Source: Blasia pusilla
Lineage: Eukaryota > Marchantiophyta > Marchantiopsida > Blasiales
Length of the DNA: 64,000 nucleotides
Direction of reading: 5' to 3'
Assembly: GCA_050084515.1 (NCBI GenBank)
Contig: CM114271.1
Location: 9,300,001-9,364,000 of the forward strand
This document shows, one piece after another, positions 1 to 8,784 of the stretch (position 1 is its first letter; every line of letters starts with the position of its first letter). The notes under the pieces were generated by a model that did no database searches, was not told the origin of the DNA, and saw only the letters and a program-made list of their open reading frames with translations. A program made the position numbers and the translations under genes.

Positions 1-655
1 CTGTAGGGCAGGATCTGATGGCATTAGGAGAGCATGCGGCACTTTCCTAAATAAGAACTGTAGAAGGAGTGGACGACCACTGCCTGGGTTTTGGGGACTC
101 AAAACCTTTGATCGTTTCACGAGGACTAGGGATCAATTGAAGTTCTTCTTCTGCCCAAATGAATATTGCGCTTTCCGGAAGTCTTATCCGGCTGCCATTG
201 GAGCTCCCGAGAATACCCCCACGATTTGGCCCATCGCCGCAGGCACGAACTGCACTCAAGACGAAGTGGACAATCTTACAAGTGCCGGTTTCAGACTCGT
301 AGACGGGGGAAGTTTGGAGCATGTTTACAAGTTACGGGAAAAAGCAATAGCCATTGACGATAGCCCTGCCCGTCCAACCGAAAGTGTTGAGATGCGGGAA
401 ATGTCCCCCATGAAGTCCGGGGACACAATCAACATAGTGGAAATGCCAGAAGTTGAAATCAATGACGACGAGGTCATGAGGACCGCCAGCGTGGAGATGG
501 TGGACATGGCCGAAGAAGCCAGAGAGCGGTCATTCTCGACTCCAAGCCTGACGGAGGACATCGACCTCTATCAGATCGACGAGTTCCTAGTCGATTTTCC
601 AGCTTCTATCTCATACAAGTTGGCTGGTCAAGAAACCGACCCAATTTTTGAGCGG
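1..655 (+). pseudogene. ParB-methyltransferase copy 1, exon A (N-terminal charged region)
   Basis: An open frame runs through the window start to a GGGTAAGAG donor at 655/656. The first part (about 50-330) has no match in the other copies; its residues include FFFCPNEYC and look coding, but I do not recognise them. From about 331 the frame matches copy 4 (REKAIAID, PTESVEMREMSPMKSGDTI, DLYQIDEF), and ends at ETDPIFER before the intron. Composition is acidic and low in hydrophobics, as in a flexible linker. The 5' third therefore seems to be another domain, or foreign sequence joined to the family at about 330. The start codon may lie outside the window. No function can be given to this exon alone; it precedes the ParB-like exon. 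Confidence 0.6.
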
Positions 656-745
656 GTAAGAGAGGATATGGGTTTTTTGAATTATGTGAATTGCAATTCA
701 TTGGGAATTCAGTGTAGCTTATTCATCTTGTCCCGGTTGTGACAT
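656..745 (+). other. intron 1 of copy 1 with a damaged acceptor
   Basis: A 90-bp intron starts with GTAAGAG. The aligned acceptor in copy 4 is TTGACAG before GTGGTAAAG. In copy 1 the same place reads GTGACAT, so the terminal AG is lost and normal splicing to exon B should fail. The donor is intact in both copies. Confidence 0.65.
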
Positions 746-1218
746 GTGGTAAAGCAGATGGCACTCATGGAGGGCCACAATGCCCTGAGGATTCCACTCT
801 GCCGATTGCGGACAATGGAATACGTCTGCGAAATTCAGTCCGACGAGGACATCGCGAAGCTTAAACATTCGGCGGCGACAACATCCTACGTCGACAGCTT
901 TCCTCCCTTCTATGTTCAGCCTTACGACGAGCATGGAACCCAATCTCTGGTTATGGAGGAGGACTTGGAAAAGCTCGACACATTCTGGAGGATGAGAGAT
1001 CAGGATTTCAGAAGGCAAGTAGAGGGCACGGAATTCAGCTGGATGAGGAATCTGCATTTCTTCATCTGGGATGGAAATCACAGGTTCATGGCGTGGACCA
1101 AGTTTGCGGAGGAGCGGCCCAACTCCTTGGAGGCACATTTTTGCGTGAAGGCAGTGGTCCTTCACCCATTCCCTCATCACATGGCGAGGGTGGAGATGGC
1201 AATGCATGCCATGAACAC
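746..1218 (+). pseudogene. ParB/sulfiredoxin-like domain exon (copy 1, exon B)
   Basis: This exon encodes about 157 residues without an internal stop. Near the start is IPLCRLR, then DEDIAKLKHSA, then PPFYVQPYDEHG, and near the end IWDGNHRFMAW followed by AVVLHP. This order (strand, short helix, a pp.yv strand, then a DGNHR box before an Ala-rich helix) is that of the ParB N-terminal/sulfiredoxin fold, in which G-x-H/R-R lies in the nucleotide pocket. The exon ends at CAC/GTGAGT. In bacteria and phages this domain is often fused to DNA methyltransferases, which fits exons D and E downstream. The frame itself is intact, but the upstream acceptor is broken. Family call from visible motifs only; no profile search was run. 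Confidence 0.62.
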
Positions 1219-1865
1219 GTGAGTATCTTTAACACTTACGCAACTCGTCGGGACGGTTGTTGGGATGCTTTAACACTTACGCAACTCGTCGGACTCCAAC
1301 GAGTTGCTCGATTGATGAATGGGTTAGGTTTTTTTTGCCGAAAGAAACTCGTCGGACTCCGACGGGTTGCTCGACTCGACGCTTTTTCGGATGTTTTTTA
1401 AGAATGCAACTCGTCATACTCCGAAGAGTTGTTCGATTGATCACAGATTTAATTAGTTTTTGGCCCAAAGCAAACCGTCAGAGTCCGACGGGTTGCTCGA
1501 CTCGCCGCCTTGTCATGATGTTTTTTGAAGAATGCAACTCGTCGGAGTCCGACGAGTTGTTCGACTGACTGCAGGTTTATAATGTTTTTTGCCCAAAACA
1601 ACCCGTCGGAGTCCGACGGGTTGCTTGCCTCGAAATTGTTTTTGGCCAAAATCAACCCGTCAGAGTCCGACAGGTTGCTATGTTCACATTAGTATGTTCA
1701 GTTGCACAACCCGTCGGAGTCCGACGGGTTGAAACCAGGCATTAGCAAATCTGAATGCAATCCATCGGACTCCGATGGGTTGCATCATTTAGCTCGTTGC
1801 TAGAATCCGACCTTGAGCTGTGACGACCCGTCGGAGTCCATCCCGGATGAAGCAAACCTTGAAAG
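1219..1865 (+). repeat. intron 2 of copy 1: array of about 10 palindromes
   Basis: Each repeat is a half-site close to CAACCCGTCGGA followed by its reverse complement, about 25 bp in all. Copies begin near 1281, 1347, 1406, 1470, 1534, 1600, 1653, 1707 and 1761, with a partial one at 1824, so spacing is 53-66 bp. Several variants change in both half-sites at once: CAACTCG with CGAGTTG at 1281 and 1534. The acceptor is uncertain; AG at 1864-1865 keeps the reading phase of exon B. Confidence 0.85.
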
Positions 1866-2589
1866 TTCTGGAGATTTCGAGGTTTGGCTCGACGACATAT
1901 GGGACAAGCCAACCAAAAACCCAGGATTCAAGACCATGTTCAAGGTTTGCGTCCTCCCTCAGGCAGAGCTTGACGAAGAAGTAGAGGGGAACAAACGGGA
2001 TCAAGCGAAGAAGAAGCGAGATCTACAGGAGCAGACGGCCGATTCTGTTCGACTAAAAGCTGCCCAACGGATGGTCTTCAGGAACCTCGTCCAGTGTAAG
2101 AACGCAGGTACGTGGGGAAAATTACCGACAGCCTTGAAATTGTGGGCTTCGCCGCCGGATGGAGAGACATTCTCCATGTACGACATGGAGATGGGGCAGC
2201 ACATGTCCGATTGGGAGGTGGAGAATTGCCCCATTTGGCTCGACTTCAACGACCCTGAAGACATCACCAATAAGGATTTATGAGTGCTTCATGATGCAGT
2301 GGCCTCAGGACAAGACGACATCCCCAATTTCATCCAGCCTGAAGACTTCTTTGGAGGAGATGCAGAAGAGCAGGCCCACGAGACAGCTGAGTTGGCTTCC
2401 AAGGTCCGCACAGCCAAAGACAAATCCACATCGAGTCTCAAAGGCAAGGGGAGGGGAGGGAAAAATTCAAAGGCCGAGACTTCCAAAAGAGAGCCTGAAG
2501 ATGAGAGGCCAGAGGCAGAATCGTCCGGACGAGCGGGGAGAGAGGGTCAGACCAGGTCCTCGGCGAAAAAAAAAGCCACCAGAGTCTAG
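1866..2589 (+). pseudogene. ParB-methyltransferase copy 1, exon C (linker region)
   Basis: An open frame (FEVWLDDIWDKPTKNPGF, then a Lys/Glu-rich stretch with KRDQAKKKRDLQEQ, then WEVENCPIWLDFNDPED) runs to an in-frame TGA at 2281-2283. It continues in the same frame (DDIPNFIQPEDFFGG) into a basic, low-complexity segment. A run of nine A at 2564-2572 is one base longer than in copy 2 and shifts the frame, after which exon D is read in the next frame. The region probably links the ParB-like and methyltransferase-like domains. Two lesions, one stop and one frameshift, mark it as a pseudogene. No known domain is recognised. Confidence 0.6.
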
Positions 2590-3166
2590 TCTCATAGAAA
2601 CCCCGACAAGCCGTCCCCAGACTAGAGAGAAGCGGAAGCAAGAGGTGCCCGGGTTGTCCCAAGGAGAATACAGTCCATCATCCTTGGGAAGACACAGACA
2701 AACAACGACCCGGACAAGCGTCCTCCTTCAGTTCACTCCTTTTCTGGATGAGCTGAAGAGCTTCAGTTCTCAAGCGTCGACACCAGCCATCGAAAAATTG
2801 ACAACGCTGGGACGGAAGCTCCAACAAAACGGGCACGTTGCCTGGACGGTGAATGGAGTGGTCGAAGAGGTTGTGGTGGATCTCTTGATCGCCGATCTGC
2901 CCTCGGGGTTGCAACTTTGGGGCGAGAATCCGTCGGATGAGGTACCTGAGTGGAATGTGCCGCTCTCTTATGACCAGATTGCGCTTTTGTTCTCCTTTGC
3001 AGATGCCTATGTGAGTGACAGGGGCTGCTTCTTTGTGTTGATTGGAGGGAGCGAGGACGAGCTCTTCAACCTCCAGTGCGTCAAGAGGTTGCTAAAGTGG
3101 AGGACGGCGCAATCGTGGATCATAAAAAACGAGTACCCACTCCGATCTGCGACGAGTCAGATTCGG
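2573..3166 (+). pseudogene. beta-class DNA methyltransferase-like exon D, motif IV (copy 1)
   Basis: After a basic linker (IETPTSRPQTREKRK) the exon encodes a domain with VVDLLIADLPSG at about 2875-2910, then WNVPLSYDQIALLFSFADAY, RGCFFVLIGG and RTAQSWIIKNEYPL. The strand-D-x-P-x-G pattern fits motif IV (canonical DPPY or SPPY) of amino-methyltransferases, and the following helix and strand resemble the region after the catalytic loop. It ends at ATTCGG/GTAAGG. With motif I in the next exon, the order IV-then-I is that of the beta class. The aromatic residue of DPPY is Ser here, so catalysis is doubtful. Copies 2 and 3 show the same D-[LM]-P-S-G. Confidence 0.6.
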
Positions 3167-3715
3167 GTAAGGCTCAATTCCTGTACTATAATTTCAATTA
3201 TTCTTTAATGATGTGTATAATGAGAGTCAATCTGGGTTTTTTTTGTCCGTGAGCAACCCGTCGGAAGGCGACGGGTTGCTGGCTTAGAGCAGCCCATGCT
3301 CGGTTGAGAGCAACCCGTCGCTTTCCGATGGGTTCCATCTTTCCCACATACACAGGGAAAACCGCGGTGTACCTGCAACCCGTCGGAACCCGACGGGTTG
3401 TAGTTGCTTTTGGTTTTTCCCAGTTGATTTTGGTTTTTGGATGCAACCCGTCTGATAGCGACGGGTTGCTCTCAAGCAAGCATGGGCTGCTCTAGGCCAG
3501 CAACCCGTCGCCTTCCGATGGGTTGCTCAATGAAAAAAACAACGGAGCCCGACGGGTTGTTTTAGTCCCTGACCAACCCATCAGAAGGCGACGGGTTGGT
3601 CCGGGAAAAAACAACCTGTCGGACTCTGACAGGTTGATCCAAAGTCAGTTATTGAAAATTTTCTCAAGCCGACTTCTTTAGTTTCTGACATTGTTTCCAA
3701 CGTGTTGATTTACAG
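3167..3715 (+). repeat. intron 3 of copy 1: palindromic array
   Basis: The intron runs from GTAAGG to TTTACAG. It holds about eight palindromes near 3257, 3309, 3374, 3442, 3499, 3540, 3573 and 3606. Many here have an asymmetric centre (GGAAGGCG or GCTTTCCG) rather than the GAGTCC centre of intron 2. The same intron-specific centres recur in intron 3 of copies 2, 3 and 5, so the array is older than the copying. The copy at 3606 is a symmetric variant, with AACCTGTC on one side and GACAGGTT on the other. Confidence 0.85.
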
Positions 3716-4309
3716 ATGGACCACTCCTACGTCTACTGCTTCGTTCGGCCCGAGCACAATTTCCAGGTGTTCAAGATCCAGGATCTTGTGGATCCATGCT
3801 CAGATGGGTACAGCTTAGATAGTTTGTACAATTCCCCCCTGGGAATTTACGTGCAAGACAGTACCCCACTTCTGGGAGGAAGGGAAAAATCGCCAGCCCT
3901 AATGCAAACGCTCATCGAGCTCTGCTCAAGGCCAGGTGACTTGGTGTTCGACTTAGTGGGACTTTCAGGGGCAAGTATCAAAGGCGTCTGGCATAGTGGG
4001 AGGAATATTCCTTGCCTCGAGGGAAGGCAGGAACTGTTTGACCTTTGCAAGGAGGCAAAGGCAGAATACGAAAGGCTCGTTGGGGCGTACAACTCTCCAC
4101 CGAAGCCGAGAGCTCCGGTTCCAGACCCACCATTGGTAGTGACTCCATCGTCACTTCCAACGATTCCAAAAATCGGGAGGGCAAGGCCGAAAGTAATTTT
4201 GCAAGAGGTCTCGGACGATGACGAGTCAGTTCAAAGAACTCAACGACCTAGCTTGACTGCAGCGTTTGGAGTAGGGAGTTTCTTGATGATGAGGCAAAAG
4301 ATTTCATAG
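3716..4309 (+). pseudogene. methyltransferase-like exon E, motif I (copy 1)
   Basis: The exon starts directly after TTTACAG and is in phase with exon D. It reads MDHSYVYCFVRPEHNF, then EKSPALMQTLIELCSRPGD (about 3888-3945), VFDLVGLSGAS and GRNIPCLEGRQELFDLCKEA. Together these match the KP-x-x-L..L...PGD-hVhDxFxGSGTT...GRxxxGxE signature of motif X/motif I in beta-class N4/N6 DNA methyltransferases. The first Gly of GxG is Leu, and a neighbouring Ala is Gly. The frame ends at 4307-4309. Copies 2 and 5 have a stop, or a GTGAGT donor, at the equivalent of 4218-4222 (DDDE). Copy 1 exon E is the most intact of the four. Confidence 0.62.
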
Positions 4310-5560
4310 AATAGATCAAATGTACAGTTCCGAGTTTTTTTTGGATGATATAAATGAGAAGATTTTTTCGAACGATGGTGGTGCTTGTAAAAGTTTGCTA
4401 AATATTTTTTGTCTTTTCGAATGTGATCGTCTATGTTCTCCGCGGACTTCTATTTTGCAACCCGTCGGATTTCTCCTGCATGCAACTTTTCACTTTATGA
4501 CCACTACAACCCGTCGGATTTCTCCCGCTTGCAACTTTTCACTTTTTGACCACTGCACCCTTTTTACCACTTCCAGGCAACCTGTCGGATTCCGGCAGGT
4601 TTCCTGATCGGACTCTTTCCCTGCTGGTCCAACTTAAGAGGCAGTCTGGCGGGCTTCTTCCCTTGGCACCTTCCCCTCAACTCGTAAAGGCAGGCGTAGG
4701 CTTCTTTTCTTCTCTCAGACGTGTTGGATTCCTACTACCTGTGCGATTGCCATAATGGTATTACCGAGGACGAAGCAGATATTGATACTGGATGGGTGTC
4801 ACATTACAGAGCGTACAAGGTATACTGCCAAGGAAGGCGGTGGGACTCGAATCAGGTTACATGGGACCGTTATGGTGTACCTAGGGGGGGCCAAGGCTCT
4901 CGAATTCGCCAACATTTTCGATCCCCGTCTACAATCGGCCAGAGGAGCCACTTATATCCCATGACATTCCTTTGGTACTGTCACCGAGGAGAGTTAGGAG
5001 TAAATTTGTAGATGACGAGGGTGAAGAAATCATAGACTAGGTCAAATGTACATTTCCGAGGTTCCTTTGGAGGTAATAAAGGACGAGATTTTTTCAACCC
5101 ATAATGGTGTTTGTAAAAGTTTGCTGGAATTATTTTTTGGACTTGTGGATTGTGTTCTTTTAGCTACTCAGAATTACAATTCTACAACCCGTATGATTCC
5201 GACGGGTTCCAACTTTTTGCTTTTTGCCCACTGCAACTTTTTAACCATTTCCAAGCAAGCTGTCGGATTTCGAGAGGTTGACTTCTTGAGTGATCGGACT
5301 CTATCCCGGTGAGACCAACTTCTGACGCATTGTGGCGGGCTTCTTAACTTTTGGCTTGTTCCCCTACATTCGTCAAACCAGTTGTAGGCTTCTTTTCTTG
5401 TCTAAGATGTGCAGGATTCCTACTACCTGTCGGATTGCCATTTCGGATTCTCAACCTGTTAGATCGTCGTGGGTGCAGGGTGGAAGAAAATCACTTCTAA
5501 AAATCTTTCCTTTCTTATGGTGATCTTTCTTACGGGTTGGGAGGGGTGCAGCTTCTCGGT
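4310..5560 (+). pseudogene. 3' region of copy 1, internally duplicated in tandem
   Basis: Two tandem units of about 700 bp align: about 4250-4990 and 4990-5500. Each opens with a short acidic C-terminus (VWSREFLDDEAKDFIE before a stop; KFVDDEGEEIID before a stop), then a conserved AT-rich stretch (TCAAATGTACA), one or two palindromes (4456, 4506, 4577; 5184, 5252) and a pyrimidine-rich acceptor-like site (TTCTTTTCTTCTCTCAG at about 4704-4720). The first unit contains a short conserved segment (KQILILDG, VMVYLGGAKALEFANI) that may be a last exon. The same layout recurs after copy 5. Product unknown. Confidence 0.5.
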
Positions 5561-6812
5561 TTCTCAGCCTTAGGATCTGATGTGTTCACATTTCACAAAG
5601 TTGGTCTTGAGCAGACACCATTCATAACCAACAGAAAGTTGGTTATGGGGCAATTTAGGGGAGGCCATGATGGAGGCAACAATCCTTGCAAAAAGAGAGG
5701 TTGGCATCCGGGTGATCCTCCAACAAAAATACCAAGGGCACTGCTTTTTTTTGACCGAGACAGGGAATGTTAAGAAACTTAGGCTCACATGGAGAGTGAT
5801 GGAAAAATGTTTATAGTGGTCTTATGATGTCTCCTTTTTTCTCGCCCCCAAGAAAGAGGAGGTTTTTTTAGGGCCAAATGTGGACCACTAAATACTCTCT
5901 TCTAAAGATTTCCTGAATTTGAAAGCAAACAAAAATTTCAAATATGTGAAAAAGTTTTGAAGAGAGGAGGCGGATTTGGCCCTTTTTTTTTAAGAGAGGC
6001 TCTCCTCTCTTCCTCTCCTCTCTTACTCTCTCCTGCCAGAATACCAGCCCCCTTTTTTTTTGCCCCCAGGAAAAAGGAGGTTTTTTTAGGGCCAAATGTG
6101 GACCACTACCTACTCTCTTCTAAAGATTTCATGAATTTGAAAGCAAACAAAAATTTCAAATATGTCAAAAAGTTTTGAAGAGAGGAGGCGGATTTGGCCC
6201 TTTTTTTTGAAGAGAGACTCTCCTCTCTTCCTCTCTTCCTCTCTTACTCTCTCCTGCCAGAATACCGGCCCCCCTCTTTACTCCAGACAGCTAACAATCT
6301 TTTGGTTCAATTATCGTCTCATGTGTTCACATTTCACAAAGTTGGTCTTGAGCAGACACCACTCATAACCAACAAAAAGTTGGTTATGGGGCAATTCAGG
6401 GGAGGCCATGATGGAGGCAACAATCCCTGCAAAAAGAGAGGTTGGCATCGTACCGATGCGCATCCGGGTGGTCCTCCAACAAAAATACCCATGGGCACTG
6501 CTTATTGTAGACCGAGACAGGTAATGTTAAGAAACTTAGGCTCACATGGAGAGTGATGGAAAAATGTTTGTAGTGGTCTTATGATGTCTACTTTTTTTTC
6601 GCCCCTAGGAAAAAGGAGGTTTCTTTACGGCCAAATGTTGACCACTACCTACTCTCTTCTAAAGATTTCGTGAATTTGAAAGCAAACAAAAATTCCAAAT
6701 ATATCAACAAGTTTTGAAGAGAGGAGGCAGATTTGGCCCTTTTTTTTTAAGAGAGACTCTCCTCTCTTCCTCTCCTCTCTTACTCTCTCCTGCCAGAATA
6801 CCAACCCCCCAA
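5561..6812 (+). repeat. repetitive 3' tail with three purine/pyrimidine units
   Basis: A low-coding repeat includes TTCACAAAGTTGGTCTTGAG and a small dyad around AGAAAGTTGGTTATGG. Then come three about 220-bp units (5826-6052, 6053-6274, 6586-6812). Each has a poly-T/GCCCC start, a GAGAGGAGGCGGATTTGG core, a long CTCTCCTCTCTT tract and a CAGAATACCAGCCCCC end. The second and third are separated by a copy of the upstream part (6275-6585). The tail occurs again at 26,253-26,700 (minus) and at 36,404-36,573 plus 46,326-46,655. It may be the terminal region of the mobile unit carrying the ParB-methyltransferase genes. Confidence 0.6.
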
Positions 6813-7098
6813 ACCCCTCTGATCACAAAAGCTTAGAGTATCTTATTTCATATATCACGATGGCACACAATACATCCATGGATCAACCAAGCTTCATCAT
6901 TTACAAACATTTAGAGTCACGTATTCATCTTTTTCAATCAAGTCTTCCATTTCTCATGAAAAATATACAATCCTCAAACGGATTTACAATCACACTACCA
7001 TGATTACTGGACTTAATCCCGAATCTATATCATCTACACCTAATATTTTTGCATTTGCAAAAATATTAGGTGTATATTCTTATGATCTCTGCTAGGAG
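6813..7098. other. AT-rich spacer, no gene seen
   Basis: About 290 bp between the repeat tail and the gypsy integrase fragment. The only structure noted is the hairpin listed separately at 7035-7074. Confidence 0.5.
7035..7074. repeat. perfect 19-bp inverted repeat with 2-bp loop
   Basis: The stem starts TACACCTAATATTTTTGCA and, after TT, its exact reverse complement follows. It lies 25 bp before the start of the recognisable integrase fragment. It could be a small transposon footprint or a hairpin; no target duplication was recognised. Confidence 0.8.
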
Positions 7099-7783
7099 GT
7101 GTTATTCAAGCTTGGCGTAGACGAAGAATATAGGAGATGCTTGGAGAAGGAGGAAGTTCCTCGAGTGATTCTTGTTATGCATTCGGAGGATGCAGGAGGG
7201 CATTATGCAGTGAAGAATACTGTCAAGAAGATCTTGACTACACGCTATTGGTGGCCTACAATGTATTGGGATGTCAGGTTCTTCATCCAAAAGTGTGATG
7301 CGTATCAAAGAGCAGGAAGGCCAACAATGACTTCTTGCTGGCCTTTGGTATCTATTCTCCCTTTGGCCTTGATTGAGAAGTGGGATATTGATTTTGTGCG
7401 AACTATCTCACCTGCCACTAGGCAGACCCGCCGGAAGTATATCTTAATTGCTACAGATTAATGTACCAAGATGGTGGAAGTAGTAGCTACTCCCAAAGAT
7501 AATAGTGAGGCAATGGCCAAGTTCTTATATGAGATGATAATTACAAGATATGGCTGTCCATTGGAACTCGTAAGCGACCAAGGGACCCATTTCCTCAACA
7601 AGACGGTCGAAGTATTGACGGATCACTTCCTGATCAAGCATAGGAAGACTACACCTTACAATCCCAAAGCTAATGGGTTAATAGAGAAGTCCAATGGGTT
7701 TATTTGGAGGATTTTGAATCGCCTAATCGTCATATATTCATATGACTGGGATACCAAGATTCTTGCTGCACTCAGGGCCTACC
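7099..7783 (+). pseudogene. Ty3/gypsy integrase, 5' half (element gypsy-1)
   Basis: Starts inside the HHCC zinc-binding region (MHSEDAGGHYAVKNTVKK, then WWPTM and QKCDAYQRAG). The catalytic core follows: KWDIDF gives the first Asp, VSDQGTHF the second, and NPKANGLIEKSNG the Glu. An in-frame TAA at 7459-7461 lies between the first and second catalytic Asp. The frame then reads into TKILAALRAY and stops abruptly where the LTR begins at 7784. The rest of the protein resumes at 25,251, 17.5 kb downstream. No RT or gag of this element is present upstream, so it was already 5'-truncated. Confidence 0.85.
7779..7783 (+). other. target-site duplication CTACC (left copy)
   Basis: CTACC immediately precedes the LTR start TGTCGCGACC. 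The same five bases follow the LTR end GCGCGACA at 25,246-25,250, where the integrase frame resumes. This is a normal 5-bp LTR-element target duplication, now separated by 17.5 kb. Confidence 0.9.
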
Positions 7784-8784
7784 TGTCGCGACCCTCATGA
7801 CCAAACAAGTGCCAAGCGGAACATCGGAACATTAGCGGGCTCACGCTAAGATGGTTTGCGCGTTGGAGTTGTCTCAAAGAGAAGACAAAGAGGCGACGCG
7901 CGGCGAGGAGTCGCGTTCAGGTGTTATGGTCGCGACTGAGAAACCTGGACCAAACGCGGAATGAGACTTGAAAGAAGTCGAGTCTAGGAAGTGGGTTGCC
8001 AAAGGAAAGATCCGGATGTGGAACGCCACTAGCGTTTGAGAGTTTTCGACTGTATTTATGGCCATAACTTTTAGCGCCAAAATGCGTTTGGAGCAAATAA
8101 GGATGCGTTGGAAAGCTTATGGATAGCCGGTCCAAACGCACCAAAGATCGCTGCAAACGCATAAGAAGCGGCCGAGATAAGACCCGAAAACGACTGTAAG
8201 TGGAGTCGGGTTGAGGGCCACAATGAAGGGCCCGACCCTCTTTTCCTAAAAGGGAAGGGTTATTGGAGAACCCCAGAAGTACTAGTAAGGGGGAAGGTCT
8301 CCGAGAGTGCTTGGAACCCAAACCCCACTTTGGGCGCCGTGGGGCGGCTCAAGGGCATGGAACAGAACGCGAGTTTGGGGGTTGGGTTGGAAAACCTGCA
8401 CCAAGTCCAGTGAGGCAATTTTAGACATCCCTCTTGGATTCCACCCCGCTACTCAATTACTTGGGTCTCGGTTCGGAACTCACCCGAGGACCGTTGAACA
8501 GTTGGGATCGCTAGGCGCGCAAGTGCCGTTTCAAATCCTTGGACTAACTAGAAAGTCTGTTCCAAGTCTTGAAGGACTTGCCATGTGTTGGAAGCTAGGA
8601 ACTAAGGAAGGTTGAGCTTGATGAGACGCCGAGTTGAGGACTCGGTGGGTTGGAATGCCGGTTGGCCAAACCCGACTAACGAGAGTGCGTGTTTGGGTGC
8701 AGATCGGCGATGAGTTCGTGACCTATTGAACGCACGCTTCCGCAACACTAAAGATTGACGTTCAAGGAGAGTAGGGGCGCGACA
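7784..8784 (+). repeat. complete 1-kb LTR (chimeric solo LTR), left arm
   Basis: Starts TGTCGCGACC and ends GGGGCGCGACA, with 7-bp inverted ends and TG/CA termini. It aligns over its full length, inverted, with 62,206-63,207, and from about position 275 onward with 24,555-25,245. Downstream of that point it shares diagnostic bases with the 62-kb copy against the 24-kb copy (CCTATTGAACGCACGC rather than CCTACTGAACGTACGC; CATGTGTTGGAAGC rather than CATGTTTTGGAAAC). Its left flank is gypsy (CTACC) and its right flank copia (AATAT), so the flanks do not match and it must be a recombinant. No coding capacity is recognised. Confidence 0.85.

Noticed and set aside
1281-1785. CRISPR array
   Set aside because: The repeats are diverged dyads with variable spacers in both strands' introns and promoters of eukaryotic genes, and no cas gene is present.
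7784-8784. DNA transposon with 7-bp TGTCGCG ends instead of an LTR
   Set aside because: 5-bp target duplications, TG/CA termini, 1-kb length and absence of a transposase fit a solo LTR better, though the family's internal part is not in the window.
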